A stretch of DNA of 64,000 nucleotides from CAVSRC01 sp963798195 (GCA_963798195.1 CAWCSF010000010.1:62001-126000); one strand, 5' to 3'; shown: positions 30,876-44,895, numbered from the stretch's first letter. The notes: a model not told the origin generated them from the sequence alone. Program-made: numbers and translations.

Positions 30876-30876
<1 letters not shown>
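30541..30876 (+). CDS. DUF2849 domain protein of the sulfite reduction operon
   Basis: Small cytoplasmic protein of about 110 residues. The N-terminal half (AKEGPAKVITANDLRDGLVV, FLDGEGGWTHDI) is typical of DUF2849, a family found between cysG and cysI in alphaproteobacteria; its biochemical role is unknown. Two compensating breaks near 30705-30770 scramble the middle, where another frame gives the expected PIDV and TDGVPVPVRLRE. The stop TGA at 30874-30876 overlaps the cysI ATG, so translation is coupled. Confidence 0.85.
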
Positions 30877-32523
<1,647 letters not shown>

Positions 32524-32537
<14 letters not shown>

Positions 32538-33275
32538 CGCGCTCGCCCTCGCCGTCGATCCCGAGGCTGGCGCCGAGGCCGAAGCCGTCGCGCTGAACGC
32601 GCGCTACGGCGAGCGCGATGCGCAGCGACGTGATCGCGCTCGCCGCTGACGAGCTGTTCCCCGGCCGGATCGCGCTGGTCTCGAGCTTCGGCGCCGAGTC
32701 GGCCGTGCTCCTGCACCTGCTGTCCGAGGTCGACCGCGACGCGCCGGTGATCTTCCTCGACACCGGCCGGCTGTTCCCCGAGACGCTGGAATACCGCACG
32801 CAGCTGGCCGAGCGCCTCGGCCTGACCGACGTGCGCAGCGTCACGCCCGACCCGGAGCGGCTGCTCGGCGCAGGATCCGCACCGGGCGCTGTGGATGACC
32901 AATCCCGATCTCTGCTGCCGCATCCGCAAGACCGAGCCGCTCGCGCGCGCGCTCGAGGGCTTCGACGCCTGGTTCACCGGCCGCAAGCGCTTCCAGAACG
33001 CGGTGCGCGCCGCTCCGCCTGTTCGAGGCCGACGGCGCGCGCATCAAGGTCAATCCGCTGGCCGACTGGTCCGCCGCCGACCTGACGGCGCACATGGAGC
33101 GCCACGACCTGCCGGCGCATCCGCTGGTGGCGCAGGGCTATCCCTCGATCGGCTGCGTGCCCTGCACCACCCGCGTCGCGCCGGCGAGGACGCCCGCGCC
33201 GGCCGCTGGCGCGGCCTCGACAAGACCGAGTGCGGCATCCACACCGACCTCGAAACCGACGGCAGCGGCATCTGA
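32524..33275 (+). CDS. cysH: APS/PAPS reductase CysH, iron-sulfur (APS) type (frameshifted)
   Basis: Reduces activated sulfate to sulfite for the downstream reductase. The ATP-pyrophosphatase-like P-loop is in VSSFGAESAVLLHL; the substrate loop is FLDTGRLFPETLEYR. The paired cysteines CC in TNPDLCCRIRKTEPL, CXXC in PSIGCVPCTTRV, and the catalytic KTECGIH tail are present. The CC...CXXC set binds [4Fe-4S] in enzymes that prefer APS, so the APS form is inferred. Breaks near 32618, 32868, 33015 and 33180. Corrected length is about 250 residues. The start at ATG 32524 lies inside the end of cysI. Confidence 0.9.
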
Positions 33276-33278
33276 CTC

Positions 33279-33793
33279 ATGCCCCTCTGGAAAAACGGCG
33301 CCTTCGTCGAGGACGACTGGAGCATCGTCGCCGACGACGCGCCGGTGCCCGACGGCGGCACGTCGTCGTCAGCCTGAAGCGCTGGCGCGCCGAGCGCGAC
33401 GCGCTCGCCGCCCGCAACGCGCCGCTCGGCCTCCTGATCGAGCCGGGCAGCGACTGGCGCGACGTCGTCGCCGACCTCGCCCGCTTCCCGGTGATCGTCG
33501 TGACGATCCCGAAATACGCCGACGGCCGCGCCTTCTCGATCGCCCGGCTGCTGCGCGAGCGCGACGGCTACAAGGGCGAGATCCGCGCCACCGGCGCCTA
33601 CATCATCGACCAGGTGCCGCTGATGATGCGCGTCGGCATCGACGCCTTCGAGACCAGCGACCCGGTCCTCATCGACGCGTTCGAGAGGGGCGAGTGGCCG
33701 GAGGTGCCGCACTACCTCCAGCCGGCCTGGCCGGGCGACGGCGAAGTGCCGGCCGGCACGCGGCCGTGGGCGCGCAAGCGCGTGGACGAGTAG
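33279..33793 (+). CDS. DUF934 domain protein of the sulfate assimilation operon
   Basis: Cytoplasmic protein of about 171 residues. After MPLWKNGAFVEDDWSIVADD a break near 33358 (a missing base or two) leads into VVSLKRWRAERDAL, LGLLIEPGSDWRDV, FPVIVVTIPKYADGRAFSIA and GYKGEIRATGAYIIDQVPLM, all typical of DUF934. It ends PWARKRVDE. The family is tied to sulfite reductase operons in proteobacteria, probably in electron supply or assembly, but the role is not settled. ATG 33279 follows the cysH stop by three bases. It is the last gene of the operon. Confidence 0.88.
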
Positions 33794-34344
33794 CGGCAGC
33801 AGACAGGGCTCAACGCGCTGGCAGAGTGCTCGCGTGACTAACTCGCTGCGAGGCAGGTTACCGCAGGACCGTCGACGTGCGGCTACCGAGGCTGCGACGG
33901 CGGCGGCTGGATCTCGCGCCGGGCCACAGAGCGTCCGATACCCGGCATCACGTTGACTGGCGATCTGCGCTGAGGTCGGCCAAGCGCACGCGCGGCCTGA
34001 TTTTCGCCGGAGCGGCGCCGAGAGGCCGAGGATGACGCGATGACACATACGTAGCAGGAGCTTCCACCAAGATCGGAGGCGCGGCATCACCGCTTTGTGC
34101 GGTGGAGCACGCGAAAATCTTTTGGCATGTGCCGTCCGCCAAATCGAGTCGGTGTCTGGCGCAGGTATCGGCGAAGATTGTGCGGCAATTATTTGCTTGC
34201 GCTGGAAATCGATTGCCGGCAGCTCCGATGAATTCTCGCGATCTGCGGTCAGATGCAGTTACTCTTTCTACTGAAGCGATAAAAAGCGAACTTGCAGCGA
34301 GGCACGAAGCGATGCGCTGCGGCACTCACCGTAGATATACGCGC
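33794..34344. other. Gene-free 551-base stretch between DUF934 and a broken regulator
   Basis: No frame here encodes a recognisable protein; the open frames are short and arginine- or serine-rich as expected by chance. One small hairpin (ACCGC TTTGT GCGGT at about 34090-34104) has no T-run. Base composition becomes more AT-rich after about 34110, in line with a promoter region for the rightward regulator gene. I could not define promoter boxes. Confidence 0.5.
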
Positions 34345-36004
34345 ATGGTACGATTCGAGTCGGACTTCTTCGGTGGGGAGTGCGATTGCAAGCGGTCGAG
34401 CAAATCGCGGTTCAGCCGGCGATTGAGCGCAGTCTGCTGGCGCGATTCTCCGCCGATCCTAAGACGGTTCTCGTCTCGCGATCGCCTGCTCGATCCATGT
34501 CCTTGCGCCAGGGCTCGGACGCATCCGACCGCAACGTCGACTTCGTCATCGATCGACTGCGCCGGAAGCTCGGCAATTCAGCACTGGCGTGCCGAAATAC
34601 ATCGCGACCCAGTATGGCGAAGGCTACGTGTGGGTGGCGGAGCGCGCCACGCAGAGCGCCGCCGTGCTAGGCGGGCACCTTCAATCGTCATCGGGCCGCT
34701 GCGGGGGCTGGGCCACATCGGAGACTTCACCTGGGCCTGCCCGCGCTTGGGCCGAAGGACTGCGGCGCCAGCTCGATGGCCGCGTGGCCAGGATCGAGCG
34801 CGTCGAGATCGACGAGGACATGCCGCCAGCGGAATCATTTGCAGGCGAGAAGCGGCACTTGGCCGTCGAGTCGCATTTTGTCACCACGCCGGCGGGCTAT
34901 GCGCCATCACGCTGAAGACTTTGCCACGGGCCACGTCGTTCACGTCTCGCGCCGCAGCGGTTTTCGGACGGTTCATCGCGGGGGAGGGCGACGTCGATCG
35001 GCGAAGCCATCGCTGATCTTGCCGATTGTATCACGTCAGCGGTCTGGGACACGCTTGCCTATCGGGCCAGCGCATCTCAGGCGCCGATCCGACGCGCCCC
35101 TTGCCGTGCGCATGCACGATGTCTGCCCGATTACGGCTCGCAGATCGCGGAACATGTGCGATGGAACCTGCGGTTACGAAGCAGATGCGGGGCCGACTTG
35201 AGCTGATCCTCAGGATCACCAAGCACTCATGCTCGCGGACCTGCCTTGCACGCCAGGTACGTGCAGATGATGGTAATGACTGATCCTCGACAGGCGCGCA
35301 GCGGATCGAGGATGAAATCGAGCGGTGCGTGATGGCGGCCTTGCCAGATCTCCAGAACAGATCCGGTCTTCGTCATGACGGCCGGCAAGTTGCTTCATTT
35401 CCTGGACCGCGGGCACCGGTCCGCTCGGCCTCGAACTCATGGAGAGAGCCTTGAGTCGACCACAGCTCGTGGCAACATCCTTTGCCATCCTCGGTGACAG
35501 CTTCCGCATGTCATCCAGGGTGATTTCGGCAAGCGCCGTTTTCGCTGTTATGATCAGGGCATGCTGAACTCTGCGAGCAGGGATCGTACTTCCACCTCTA
35601 CTTGCTGGTCCTCAGATGCGAAGCCTTAGTTACCGCAGGCGAATCCAGGATGGCCTTCGACCGCGTGATGGATGAGTTTTGCGCGCAAAAGGCAGAGGCT
35701 CGCCAGGTCCTCGCCATCTACTTCACTTTGCCCGGAAAGGTCAGTTCCGGAAGCGCGGGCGGTGCGCCGGCATGGTGCAGCGAAGCGCAAGCGCGCGGCA
35801 TGCTGATCTATTCCAACTACATCTGCGCCCGACTGTTCGACCATGTCGAGCACCGCGAGAACATGCTGCGCGGGATCGACGGCTGTTCGTCGAGCGCTTC
35901 GGCGAGAGCGTCATCCCGGACGAGGTACGCGCGTCGGCGCCGAGGCTCTCGCGTCCATTGCCGACGGCAGATCGCAGACGATCCCCACGCGGGCGAGCGC
36001 CTGA
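34345..36004 (+). pseudogene. Winged-helix (OmpR-type) transcriptional regulator with repeat-like C-terminus, heavily frameshifted
   Basis: No single frame is open, but successive frames give one coherent protein of about 550 residues. From ATG 34345: MVRFESDFFGGECD, then SLLARFSADPKTVL and SDASDRNVDFVIDRLRRKLG, then PKYIATQYGEGYVWVAE. This is a winged-helix Trans_reg_C domain with no receiver domain. A middle part follows (VIGPLRGLGHIGDF, AITLK, PLAVRMHD), then a helical, TPR-like end (FVMTAGKLLHFLDRG, LRCEALVTAGE, ARQVLAIYFTLPGKV, RGMLIYSNYICARLFDHVEH), stopping at 36004. At least ten indels are needed. Whether this is sequence error or real decay cannot be told here. The edd stop is 8 bases away on the other strand. 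Confidence 0.62.
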
Positions 36005-36012
36005 GGCGTCAG

Positions 36013-37826
<1,814 letters not shown>

Positions 37827-37990
37827 GGCAGTCTCCTGATGCGGCCGGCCTCGGCCGCGCTTGATCTTGCGGGTTGGCGCTTATCTAGCGTCCGACCTGA
37901 AAGATCGATGGCACGCCGGGCCATTGCGACGATCCGTGCAAGGAGCGGGCCGGAAAGGCCGGGTCCGGCGGGAGGCTGAGCGGCGCCCGC

Positions 37991-39464
37991 TCAGGCCTCG
38001 TCGTCGTGCCAGGTGCGCCCGTCGCGCTCGATCAGCGAGATGGCGGCGGTCGGCCCCCAGGTGCCGGCGGGGTAGGGCTTCGGCCCTTCGCTGGTGGCCG
38101 CCCAGGCCTCGACGATCGGGTCGATCCACGACCATGCCGCCTCGACCTCGTCGCGGCGCATGAACAGGGTCTGGTTGCCGCGGATGACGTCGAGGATCAG
38201 GCGCTCATAGGCGTCCGGGCTGCGCACGCCGAAGGCCTCGGCGAAGCTCATGTCGAGCGGCACGTAGCGCAGGCGCATGCCGCCGGGGCCCGGATCCTTG
38301 ATCATCAGCCACAGCTTGACGCCCTCGTCGGGCTGGATGCGCAGCACCAGCCGGTTCTGCTCGATGGCGCCGACGCTGTCGTCGAAGATCGAATGCGGAA
38401 TGTTGCGGAAGGTGAGCACGATCTCGGACTGGCGGATCGGCAGCCGCTTGCCGGTGCGCAGGTAGAACGGCACGCCCGCCCAGCGCCAGTTCCTGATCTC
38501 GGCCTTGAGCGCGACGAAGGTCTCGGTGGCGCTGTCGGGGTTGTCGATGTCCTCGGTATAGCCCGGCACGGTGCCGCCGACGCCGGCGCGATACTGCCCG
38601 CGCACGATCAGGTTGCCGGCGTTGCTGCGGTCGATCGGCTTCAGCGCCTTCAGCACCTTGATCTTCTCGTCGCGCACGGCGTCGGCGTCCATGCGCGTCG
38701 GCGGCTCCATCGCCATCAGGCAGAGGAGCTGCATCATGTGGTTCTGCACCATGTCGCGCAGCGCGCCGGCATGGTCGTAGTAGCCGCCGCGGCCTTCCAC
38801 GCCGATGCTCTCCGCCGCGGTGATCTGGACGTGGTCGATGTGCTCGGCGTTCCACAGCGGCTCGAACAGCGCGTTGCCGAAGCGCAGCGCCATCAGGTTC
38901 TGCACCGTCTCTTTTCCGAGATAGTGGTCGATGCGGTAGATCTGGCGCTCGTTGAAGACATTGCCGACGGCGTCGTTGACCTCGCGGGCCGACTTGAGGT
39001 CGTGGCCGATCGGCTTCTCGATGATGACGCGCGTGTGCGGCGTCACCAGGCCCTTGCTGCCGAGCTTGGCGCAGATGGTGCCGAAGAGCTCCGGCGCCAC
39101 GGCGAGGTAGAAGGCGCGGATGCGGTCCTCGCCGTCCTTGAGGAGCTTGGCGAGATCGTCCCAGCCCTCGTCCGACTGGGCGTCGACCGGCACGAAATGC
39201 AGCCGGTTGAGGAAGGTCGTCGAGCACCGCCTCGTCGGGCGTGCCGCCGGCGGCGTGTTCGGCGAGCGCCGCCTTGGTCGCCTCGCGGTATTCGTCGTCG
39301 CTCATGTGCCGGCGCGAGACGCCGATGATGCGCGTCACCGTCGGGATCTGGCCGTCGAGATGGCGCTCGTAGAGGGCCGGCAGCAGCTTGCGGTAGGCGA
39401 GGTCGCCGGCGCCGCCGAAAATGACGAAATCGAACGGCTCGACGGCGATGATGCGGCTGGTCAT
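37991..39464 (-). CDS. zwf: Glucose-6-phosphate 1-dehydrogenase (one frameshift)
   Basis: Oxidises glucose 6-phosphate to 6-phosphoglucono-lactone, feeding both the Entner-Doudoroff and pentose phosphate routes. The dinucleotide motif is FGGAGDLAYRKLLPAL, the active-site block is IYRIDHYLGKETVQNL, and VIIEKPIGHDL and FYLRTGKRLP are also typical. The ATG at 39464 (MTSRIIAVEPFDFVIF) is the natural start. One break near 39215, between DEAVLDD and the segment with HFVPVDAQSDEGW, needs correction; the rest is open to 37991. Length is about 491 residues, normal. No pgl gene follows, but an SMP-30-type lactonase gene is divergent from it. Confidence 0.94.
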
Positions 39465-39624
39465 GAGGCAGGACTCCCGGGCGCAGGCAAGGAACGGCCG
39501 GCCCCTGCGGATTTCGGGTTCCGGCCCGTGCGGTCTACACTGACGGGCAGCGTTTTGGCAGAGGATTCGCCGTCCGGCCAGTGGCCTAAAATTGGGCACC
39601 GGCCGCTACGGTCAGGGAGGATGC

Positions 39625-40488
39625 ATGGCGACACCGGTTTGCGTGGTTCCGGCGGGCGACTGGACGGGCGAGGGGGCGGTCTGGCACGCGGCGCGAAAAG
39701 GCGGTCTACTGGGTCGATATCAGCCGTTTCCTGATCCACCGCTTCGATCCGGCGACCGGCAACGTCCGCAACTGGTTCTTCGCCGAGCCGGTGATCACGC
39801 TCGGCCTCACCGACCGGCCGGACACGCTGATCGTCGCGACCGCCTCGAGGTGATCCTGTGGCAGCCGGCCAACGATGCCCGCGCCGATTTCGCCGATCCC
39901 GAGCACGGCGCGCCGGCGTGCGCTTCAACGACGGCCGCCCCGACCCGGCCGGCAATTTCTGGGTCGGCTCGATGCACTTCGGCAAGGACGTGCCGACCGG
40001 CGTCGGGCAAGCTGTTCCGCGTCAACGCCGACGGCTCGAGCAGCATCGAGAAGAGCGGCATCGGCATCACCAACACGTTCTGCTGGAGCCCGGACAACCC
40101 GCGCTTCTATTTCGGCGACACGCTCGCCAACGCCATCTCGGTGTGGGACTACGACCTCGGCACCGGCAGCATCGCCAACGAGCGGCCGTTCTTCGTCGGT
40201 TTCGATCGCGGCGGGCCGGACGGCTCGGCGATGGACCGCGACGGCTATCTGTGGAATGCGCGCTATGGCGGCGGCTGCATCGTGCGCATCGCGCCGAACG
40301 GCGAGATCGACCGCATCGTCGAAATGCCGGTGACCAACGTCACCACCTGCACCTTCGGCGGGCCGCAGCTGAAGACGCTGTTCATCACCACCGCCATGCG
40401 CCGCGACGAGCGCCTGTCCGGCGGCCTCTACGCGCTCGCCGTCGACGTGCCCGGCCTGCCGGAGAACCTCTTCCGCCTGAGCGGCTGA
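39625..40488 (+). CDS. SMP-30/gluconolactonase-family protein (frameshifted)
   Basis: Six-bladed propeller of the SMP-30/Gnl/LRE type, about 287 residues after correction. Readable pieces are MATPVCVVPAGDWTGEGAVW, ITLGLTDRPDTLIVAT, RFNDGRPDPAGNFWVGSMH (metal ligand Asn and Asp), CWSPDNPRFYFGDTLANAI, GGPDGSAMDRDGYLWNARYG and TNVTTCTFGGPQLKTLFITT. Breaks near 39697, 39842, 39922 and 40010. The ATG at 39625 has a GGGAGG site close upstream. It is divergent from zwf with a 160-base gap, so it may provide sugar lactonase activity in the same pathway, but its real substrate is unknown. Confidence 0.88.
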   Translation: MATPVCVVPAGDWTGEGAVWHAARKGGLLGRYQPFPDPPLRSGDRQRPQLVLRRAGDHARPHRPAGHADRRDRLEVILWQPANDARADFADPEHGAPACASTTAAPTRPAISGSARCTSARTCRPASGKLFRVNADGSSSIEKSGIGITNTFCWSPDNPRFYFGDTLANAISVWDYDLGTGSIANERPFFVGFDRGGPDGSAMDRDGYLWNARYGGGCIVRIAPNGEIDRIVEMPVTNVTTCTFGGPQLKTLFITTAMRRDERLSGGLYALAVDVPGLPENLFRLSG

Positions 40489-40595
40489 CGCCACGATCGC
40501 CGCCCCGAACTCGCCACTTTGTCGGGCTTGTCAGGGCCGTAGGCTTTGGCGCTAATGAACGTGAAGAGGGTGGGCAGCCTTCACGGGGAAACGGG

Positions 40596-42036
40596 ATGGC
40601 CCGTCTCATTGGATTTTTCGCCGGCTGCGCCGTCGCGGCCTGCCTCGTCACGGGCGATACCGCCCATGCCGACAGCCGCCTGTTCAGCGCGCGCAGCGGC
40701 CAGAGCGGCGTCACCGTCACCGGCGCGAGCCTGAACGGCAGGGAGCTGCCCGTCGCCGGGCAGGGCGGCGGCGTAACCTTCTTCCGCATCGACAATCCCG
40801 GCGGCGCGGTGCCCTGCCCCAACCGCATCGCCTTCACCGCCTCCAGCGGCGCGGTGGCGACCATCGACGCCGACATCTGCACCAACGGCGCCGAGGTGAC
40901 GGTCGACTTCGTGGCAGCGGCCGCACCGACTCCGCCACCGCCGGCGTGAAGCGCTGCCGCCCGTGCCGGCACAGCCATGCCAGCCTGCACGGCCGAGCCA
41001 GCCTGCGCGGCGCACGGCCGGCACCGGCGTCCAGCCGGTCACCATCAGCATCGACGATCCCGACGTCGCCATCGACAGCGTCTTCATGGCCGGCAAGCCG
41101 GTCGCCATCAACGCCGGCCGGCAATGCGCGTCGAGGTGCTGGTGGCACCGGGACCGAACGGCATCGCCTGCTCGCGCGATCTCGGCCTGGTGCTCTCCGA
41201 CGGCCGGCGCATCGCCCGCGCCGTCGACATCTGCGCCAACAACTGGCAGGTGATCGTCCCGCTGCTCGGCATGCCGGCGGCGGGCACGGCGCCGCCGGCC
41301 GCCGCCGCCGCCGCCCGCGCGACCGACAGTGGCGCCCGCGCCGAACGGCGCCGGCGTGGATGTTCACCTCCACCCGCGACAATGGCAGCCTCGCCTTCGC
41401 CGTGCCCAATACCGACGAGAGCGAGTTCACCGCGGTCTGCATCCCGGCTCGAGCGAGGTGACCCTGGCGCTCGGGCGGAGCGCCCCCGAGGTGCAGCCCG
41501 GCGGGGCGGTGACCGTCGGCTTCTCCGCCGGCACGTTCGGCCAGAACTACAGCGCGACCGGCTCCGACGTGTCGCAGCTGAGCGGCCTGTCCAACCCGCT
41601 GATCAAGCTCAAGACGACGATCCGCTGTGGCCGGCGCTCATCCGCGAGAGCGCCTCACCATGCAGATCGGCTCGGCGGCGCCCTATGCCCTGTCGCTGAA
41701 GGGCAGCGCCGCCAAGGCGCGGCAGTTCCTCGCCTTTTGCAGCCCGGCGCCGGTAATCGCCGCCCGCCGCGTCACCGCCCGGATCGGCCGATCGCCGGTC
41801 TTGCCGGCGCGGCATCCCCTTCGCCTGCGACGACGGCAGCTTCATCAGCGTGGTCTTCGACGATGCCAACGCCCGGGTCATCGTCACCGAGCAGGGCGCG
41901 CCGCCGATGTCGCTCCGCCGCGTCGCCTCGCGGGGGGCGCCCGCTATGTCGGCCGCGGCTCCGAGCTGGTCGGCTACGCCGAGACCATCACCTGGCGCGC
42001 GGCGGAGATCCGCCGAGCACCTGCCGGCCGCAGTAG
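40596..42036 (+). CDS. Exported protein with MliC-like C-terminal domain (frameshifted)
   Basis: From ATG 40596 a signal peptide (MARLIGFFAGCAVAACLVTG, cut after AHA) leads a secreted protein of about 475 residues made of repeated beta-rich units: ADSRLFSARSGQSGVTVTG, then TISIDDPDVAIDSVFMAGKP and RDLGLVLSDGRRIARAVDIC with cysteines. The end (FACDDGSFISVVFDDANARV, IVTEQGAPPMSL, RYVGRGSELVGYAETITW, closing STCRPQ) resembles the MliC family of C-type lysozyme inhibitors. Breaks near 40950, 41124, 41330, 41450, 41640, 41740-41810 and 41935. The first frame would stop at 40949 after a proline run. A host-lysozyme defence role is only an inference. Confidence 0.6.
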
Positions 42037-42130
42037 GCGTCCATGTCAGCCGTGGCCGCCGCGACACAGCCGCGGGCCTCGCGGCTGCAGGGGTGGCGCC
42101 GGCCGGGCGGCGGGTCTAGAAGCTCGCTCC

Positions 42131-43559
42131 ATGACCGACATTGTTGCCAAGGCGCCGTCCTCGCGCGGGGCGTGGGGCGCGGAAATTCGCGCTACGCTTG
42201 CGCTCGCCTGGCCGATCGTCCTGACCAACCTGTCGCAGGTCGGACTGGCGACGACCGACGTGGTCATGATGGGTTGGCTCGGGCCGGATCGCTCGCCGCC
42301 GGCGCGCTGGCCGTCAACCTCAACTTCGCCTTCCTCATCTTCGCCATCGGCCTGGTGACCGCGACGGCGCCGCTGATGGCCATCGAGCTCGGCCGCAACC
42401 GCCATTCGGTGCGCGACGTGCGCCGCACCATGCGTCAGGGCTTCTGGGCGGCGATCGCCATCACCCTGCCGATCTGGGTCGTGCTCTGGCAGGCCGAGGC
42501 GATCTTCCTGCTGCTCGGCCAGCAACCGGCCATCGCCCCCGAGGCGCGCTTGCTATCTGCACACCTTCCAGTGGTCGTTCCTGCCGTTCCTGTTCTACGT
42601 GATCCTGCGCAATTTCGTCTCGGCGCTGGAGCGCCCGCTGGCGGCGCTGTGGATCGGCGGCAGCGCGCTCGTCATCAACGCGCTGCTCGTCTGGACGCTG
42701 ATGTTCGGCCATTTCGGCCTGCCGGCACTGGGCCTTCCCGGCGCCGGCATCGCCACCACGATCACCAACATCTACATGGCCGTCGGTCTGGCGGTGCTCA
42801 TCACGCTCGACCGCCGCTTCCGCCGCTATCATCTGTTCGGCCGCTTCTGGCGGCCCGACTGGTCGCGCTTCCGCGCCATCTGGCGGATCGGCCTGCCGAT
42901 CGGCGTGACGCTCGCCTTCGAGGTGACGATCTTCAACGCCGCGACCTTCCTGATGGGGCTGATCAGCCCGGCGGCGCTCGCCGCCCACGCCATCGCCATC
43001 CAGATTCCCTCGCTCACCTTCATGGTGCCGCTCGGCCTCGGCACCGCCGCAACCGTGCGCGTCGGCCGCGCCTATGGCGCCCGCGACATCGCCGGCATCG
43101 CCCGCGCCGGCTGGTCGGCCTATGGCATGGCGCTGGTCTATGCCTGCGGCACGGCGACGCTCATGCTGCTCTTCGCGCGCGAACTCGTCGGCCTCTTCCT
43201 CGACCTCAACGATCCCGCCGATGCCGTCGTCGTCGGTCTCGCCGCCTCCTTCCTGGTCTTGGCCGGCATCTTCCAGATCGTCGACGGCGCCCAGGTGGTC
43301 GGCGTCCGGCATGCTGCGCGGCCTCGGCGACACGCGCGTGCCGATGTGCTTCGCCGGCCTCGGCTATTGGGGCATCGGCCTGCCGCTCGGCGTCGTGCTC
43401 GCGTTCTGGGTGAAGCTCGACGGCATCGGCATCTGGATCGGCCTGTCGACCGGCCTTGCGGTGGTCGCCGTGCTGATGACCGTGCGCTGGATCCTGCGCG
43501 AGCGCCTCGGCCTCACGCGGCGCACCGCGCCGGACGTCAGCCGGCGGCGCTGCACGTGA
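42131..43559 (+). CDS. MATE-family multidrug/Na+ antiporter (NorM-like, frameshifted)
   Basis: Inner-membrane exporter of about 475 residues with twelve predicted helices. N-terminal half: IVLTNLSQVGLATTDVVMMG and FAIGLVTATAPLMAIELG. Middle: LPALGLPGAGIATTITNIYM. Second half: RIGLPIGVTLAFEVTIFNAA, LAAHAIAIQIPSLTFMVPLG, TAATVRVGRAYGARD and LRGLGDTRVPMCFAGLGYWG, all typical of NorM. Breaks near 42285, 42550 and 43305; the frame after the last ends at 43559 with VSRRRCT. The ATG at 42131 follows the previous gene by about 95 bases. Substrate range cannot be told from sequence. Confidence 0.9.
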
Positions 43560-43589
43560 ACGTCGAGGCGCCGGCGGTTACGCCCTAGC

Positions 43590-44460
43590 TCAGCCGTAGC
43601 CCTGCGCGGCCCAGTCGGACTGCTCGCGCGAGAAATAGACCTCGGCGTCCTTCACGACGGCGGCGAAAGCTTCCTCGGTCGTCCGCCTCGTCGAGCGGAC
43701 CGTCCATGAAGCCGGTTTGGTGGGCGGCGAGCGTATAGGAGGCGGCGAGCTCGCTGAACTTCTTCATCTGGATCCAGCCGAGCAGGGCGGAGGCGAGGAT
43801 GATGAAAAGCTCGGTCGGCGAGTATAGCCAGTCCGGCCACGCGGCGCGGATGATGACGCTGGCGATGGCGGCGACATAGATGGCGATGCAGACCGCGATC
43901 CAGACGCTGGTAGGCGGCGCGGCTCGCCGCGGCCTTGACGCGGTACCAGTTGCGCTGCTCCTCGATGCGCTCGCTGAAATAGAGGCTCTTGCGCTCGTCG
44001 AGCGACTTGGCGCGGACCGCCGCGCATCGCCGGCGTGATCTCGTCGGCGTCGGCATCGGCGCCCATGCGGCCACGATCGCCTCGTGCTGGTCGAGCATGC
44101 GCCTGAGCGTCTTGCGGAAGGCCGACTCGGCTTCCTTCTCGGCCTTGTTGAAGGGCGGGCAGCGCATCATGAAACGCCACGCGGCGCTCTGCATGGCCTC
44201 GGCCAGTCCGCGGGCGCGATACCAGGCCTGTTCCGGCGTGGTGAAGGTGCGGAACAGCATGATCGCCAGCGACAGCACGAAGATGAAGGCGACGATGGCG
44301 TAGTAGAAGCCCGTCCGCTCCACTCGATGATGCCGAAGGCGCCGGCGGTCAGCAGCACCGACATACTCCGCGCGCGACCAGCGTGTGGAACCGCTAGCGC
44401 GCGACGGTTGGCGAAGCGATCGGCGGTCTCGAACTGGCTGGGAAAGGCGGTGACGTCCAT
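43590..44460 (-). CDS. DUF4231-type membrane protein (frameshifted)
   Basis: Membrane protein of about 289 residues. From ATG 44460 (MDVTAFPSQFETADRFANRR) it has a first pair of helices (GFYYAIVAFIFVLSLAIMLF), then TTPEQAWYRARGLAEAMQSA with WRFMMRCPPFNKAE and a charged coiled-coil-like stretch (KSLDERKSLYFSERIEEQRN). A second pair of helices follows around AAWPDWLYSPTELFIIL and the end is AHQTGFMDGPLDEAD with a terminal WAAQGYG. The W-Y-x-x-R...E...E-x-x-W plan fits DUF4231/SLATT-like proteins, some of which accompany nucleotide-signal defence systems. No partner gene is nearby here. Breaks near 44390, 44325, 44065, 44027, 43915 and 43680. Confidence 0.62.
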
Positions 44461-44670
44461 CGGCGGAGCCCGGCGCGGCGATGCCGGCGAAAAGAATGCC
44501 ATGCGGTCCGGCCGGTCATGGGTCGCGGATCGCCGCCGGCGGCTGAAACACACCGTTACAAACCATGCGCGCCGCCCGAAACACTGGGCTTACAGGGCGG
44601 TGGTCGATCTCCCCGCCATCCCGCCGCCGGACCTGCCGGGGCGGACCAACCCATAACCGGAGACTACCCA

Positions 44671-44895
44671 ATGCTTCGCAAGATCGTCGTTGCCGCCGCG
44701 CTCACCCCGTCCTTCGTCGCGCCGGCCTTCGCCGCCACGACCTACTACGTCGAGCAGAGCGCCAAGACCCACAAGTGCTCGGTGACGAGCCACAAGCCGG
44801 ACGGCAAGAAGTTCAGCATGATCGGCACCGACACCTACAAGACCAAGTCCGCCGCGACCACGGCGATGAAGGCCGACGCCGCCTGCAAGGCGTAA
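44671..44895 (+). CDS. Small exported protein, 74 residues
   Basis: Intact small gene. A signal peptide (MLRKIVVAAALTPSFVAPAF, cut after AFA) leaves a mature domain of about 52 residues starting ATTYYVEQSAKTHKC. It is lysine- and threonine-rich and has two cysteines (in HKCSVT and DAACKA) that could form one disulfide. The short segment KKFSMIGTDTYKTKSAATTA is alanine- and threonine-rich. I do not recognise the family; similar small periplasmic proteins are common in Rhizobiales. It precedes the two-component system by 146 bases, which carry no visible feature. Confidence 0.75.
   Translation: MLRKIVVAAALTPSFVAPAFAATTYYVEQSAKTHKCSVTSHKPDGKKFSMIGTDTYKTKSAATTAMKADAACKA

Noticed and set aside
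33948..34325. Minus-strand frame of 125 codons in the gene-free stretch
   Set aside because: No ribosome site, no recognisable family and skewed composition; most likely chance.
38006..39328. Open plus-strand frame of 440 codons opposite zwf, and 36720-37979 opposite edd
   Set aside because: Shadows of conserved enzymes; no motifs and no ribosome sites.
43990..44656. Plus-strand frames opposite the DUF4231 gene
   Set aside because: They are broken and arginine-rich, while the minus strand gives a coherent membrane protein.
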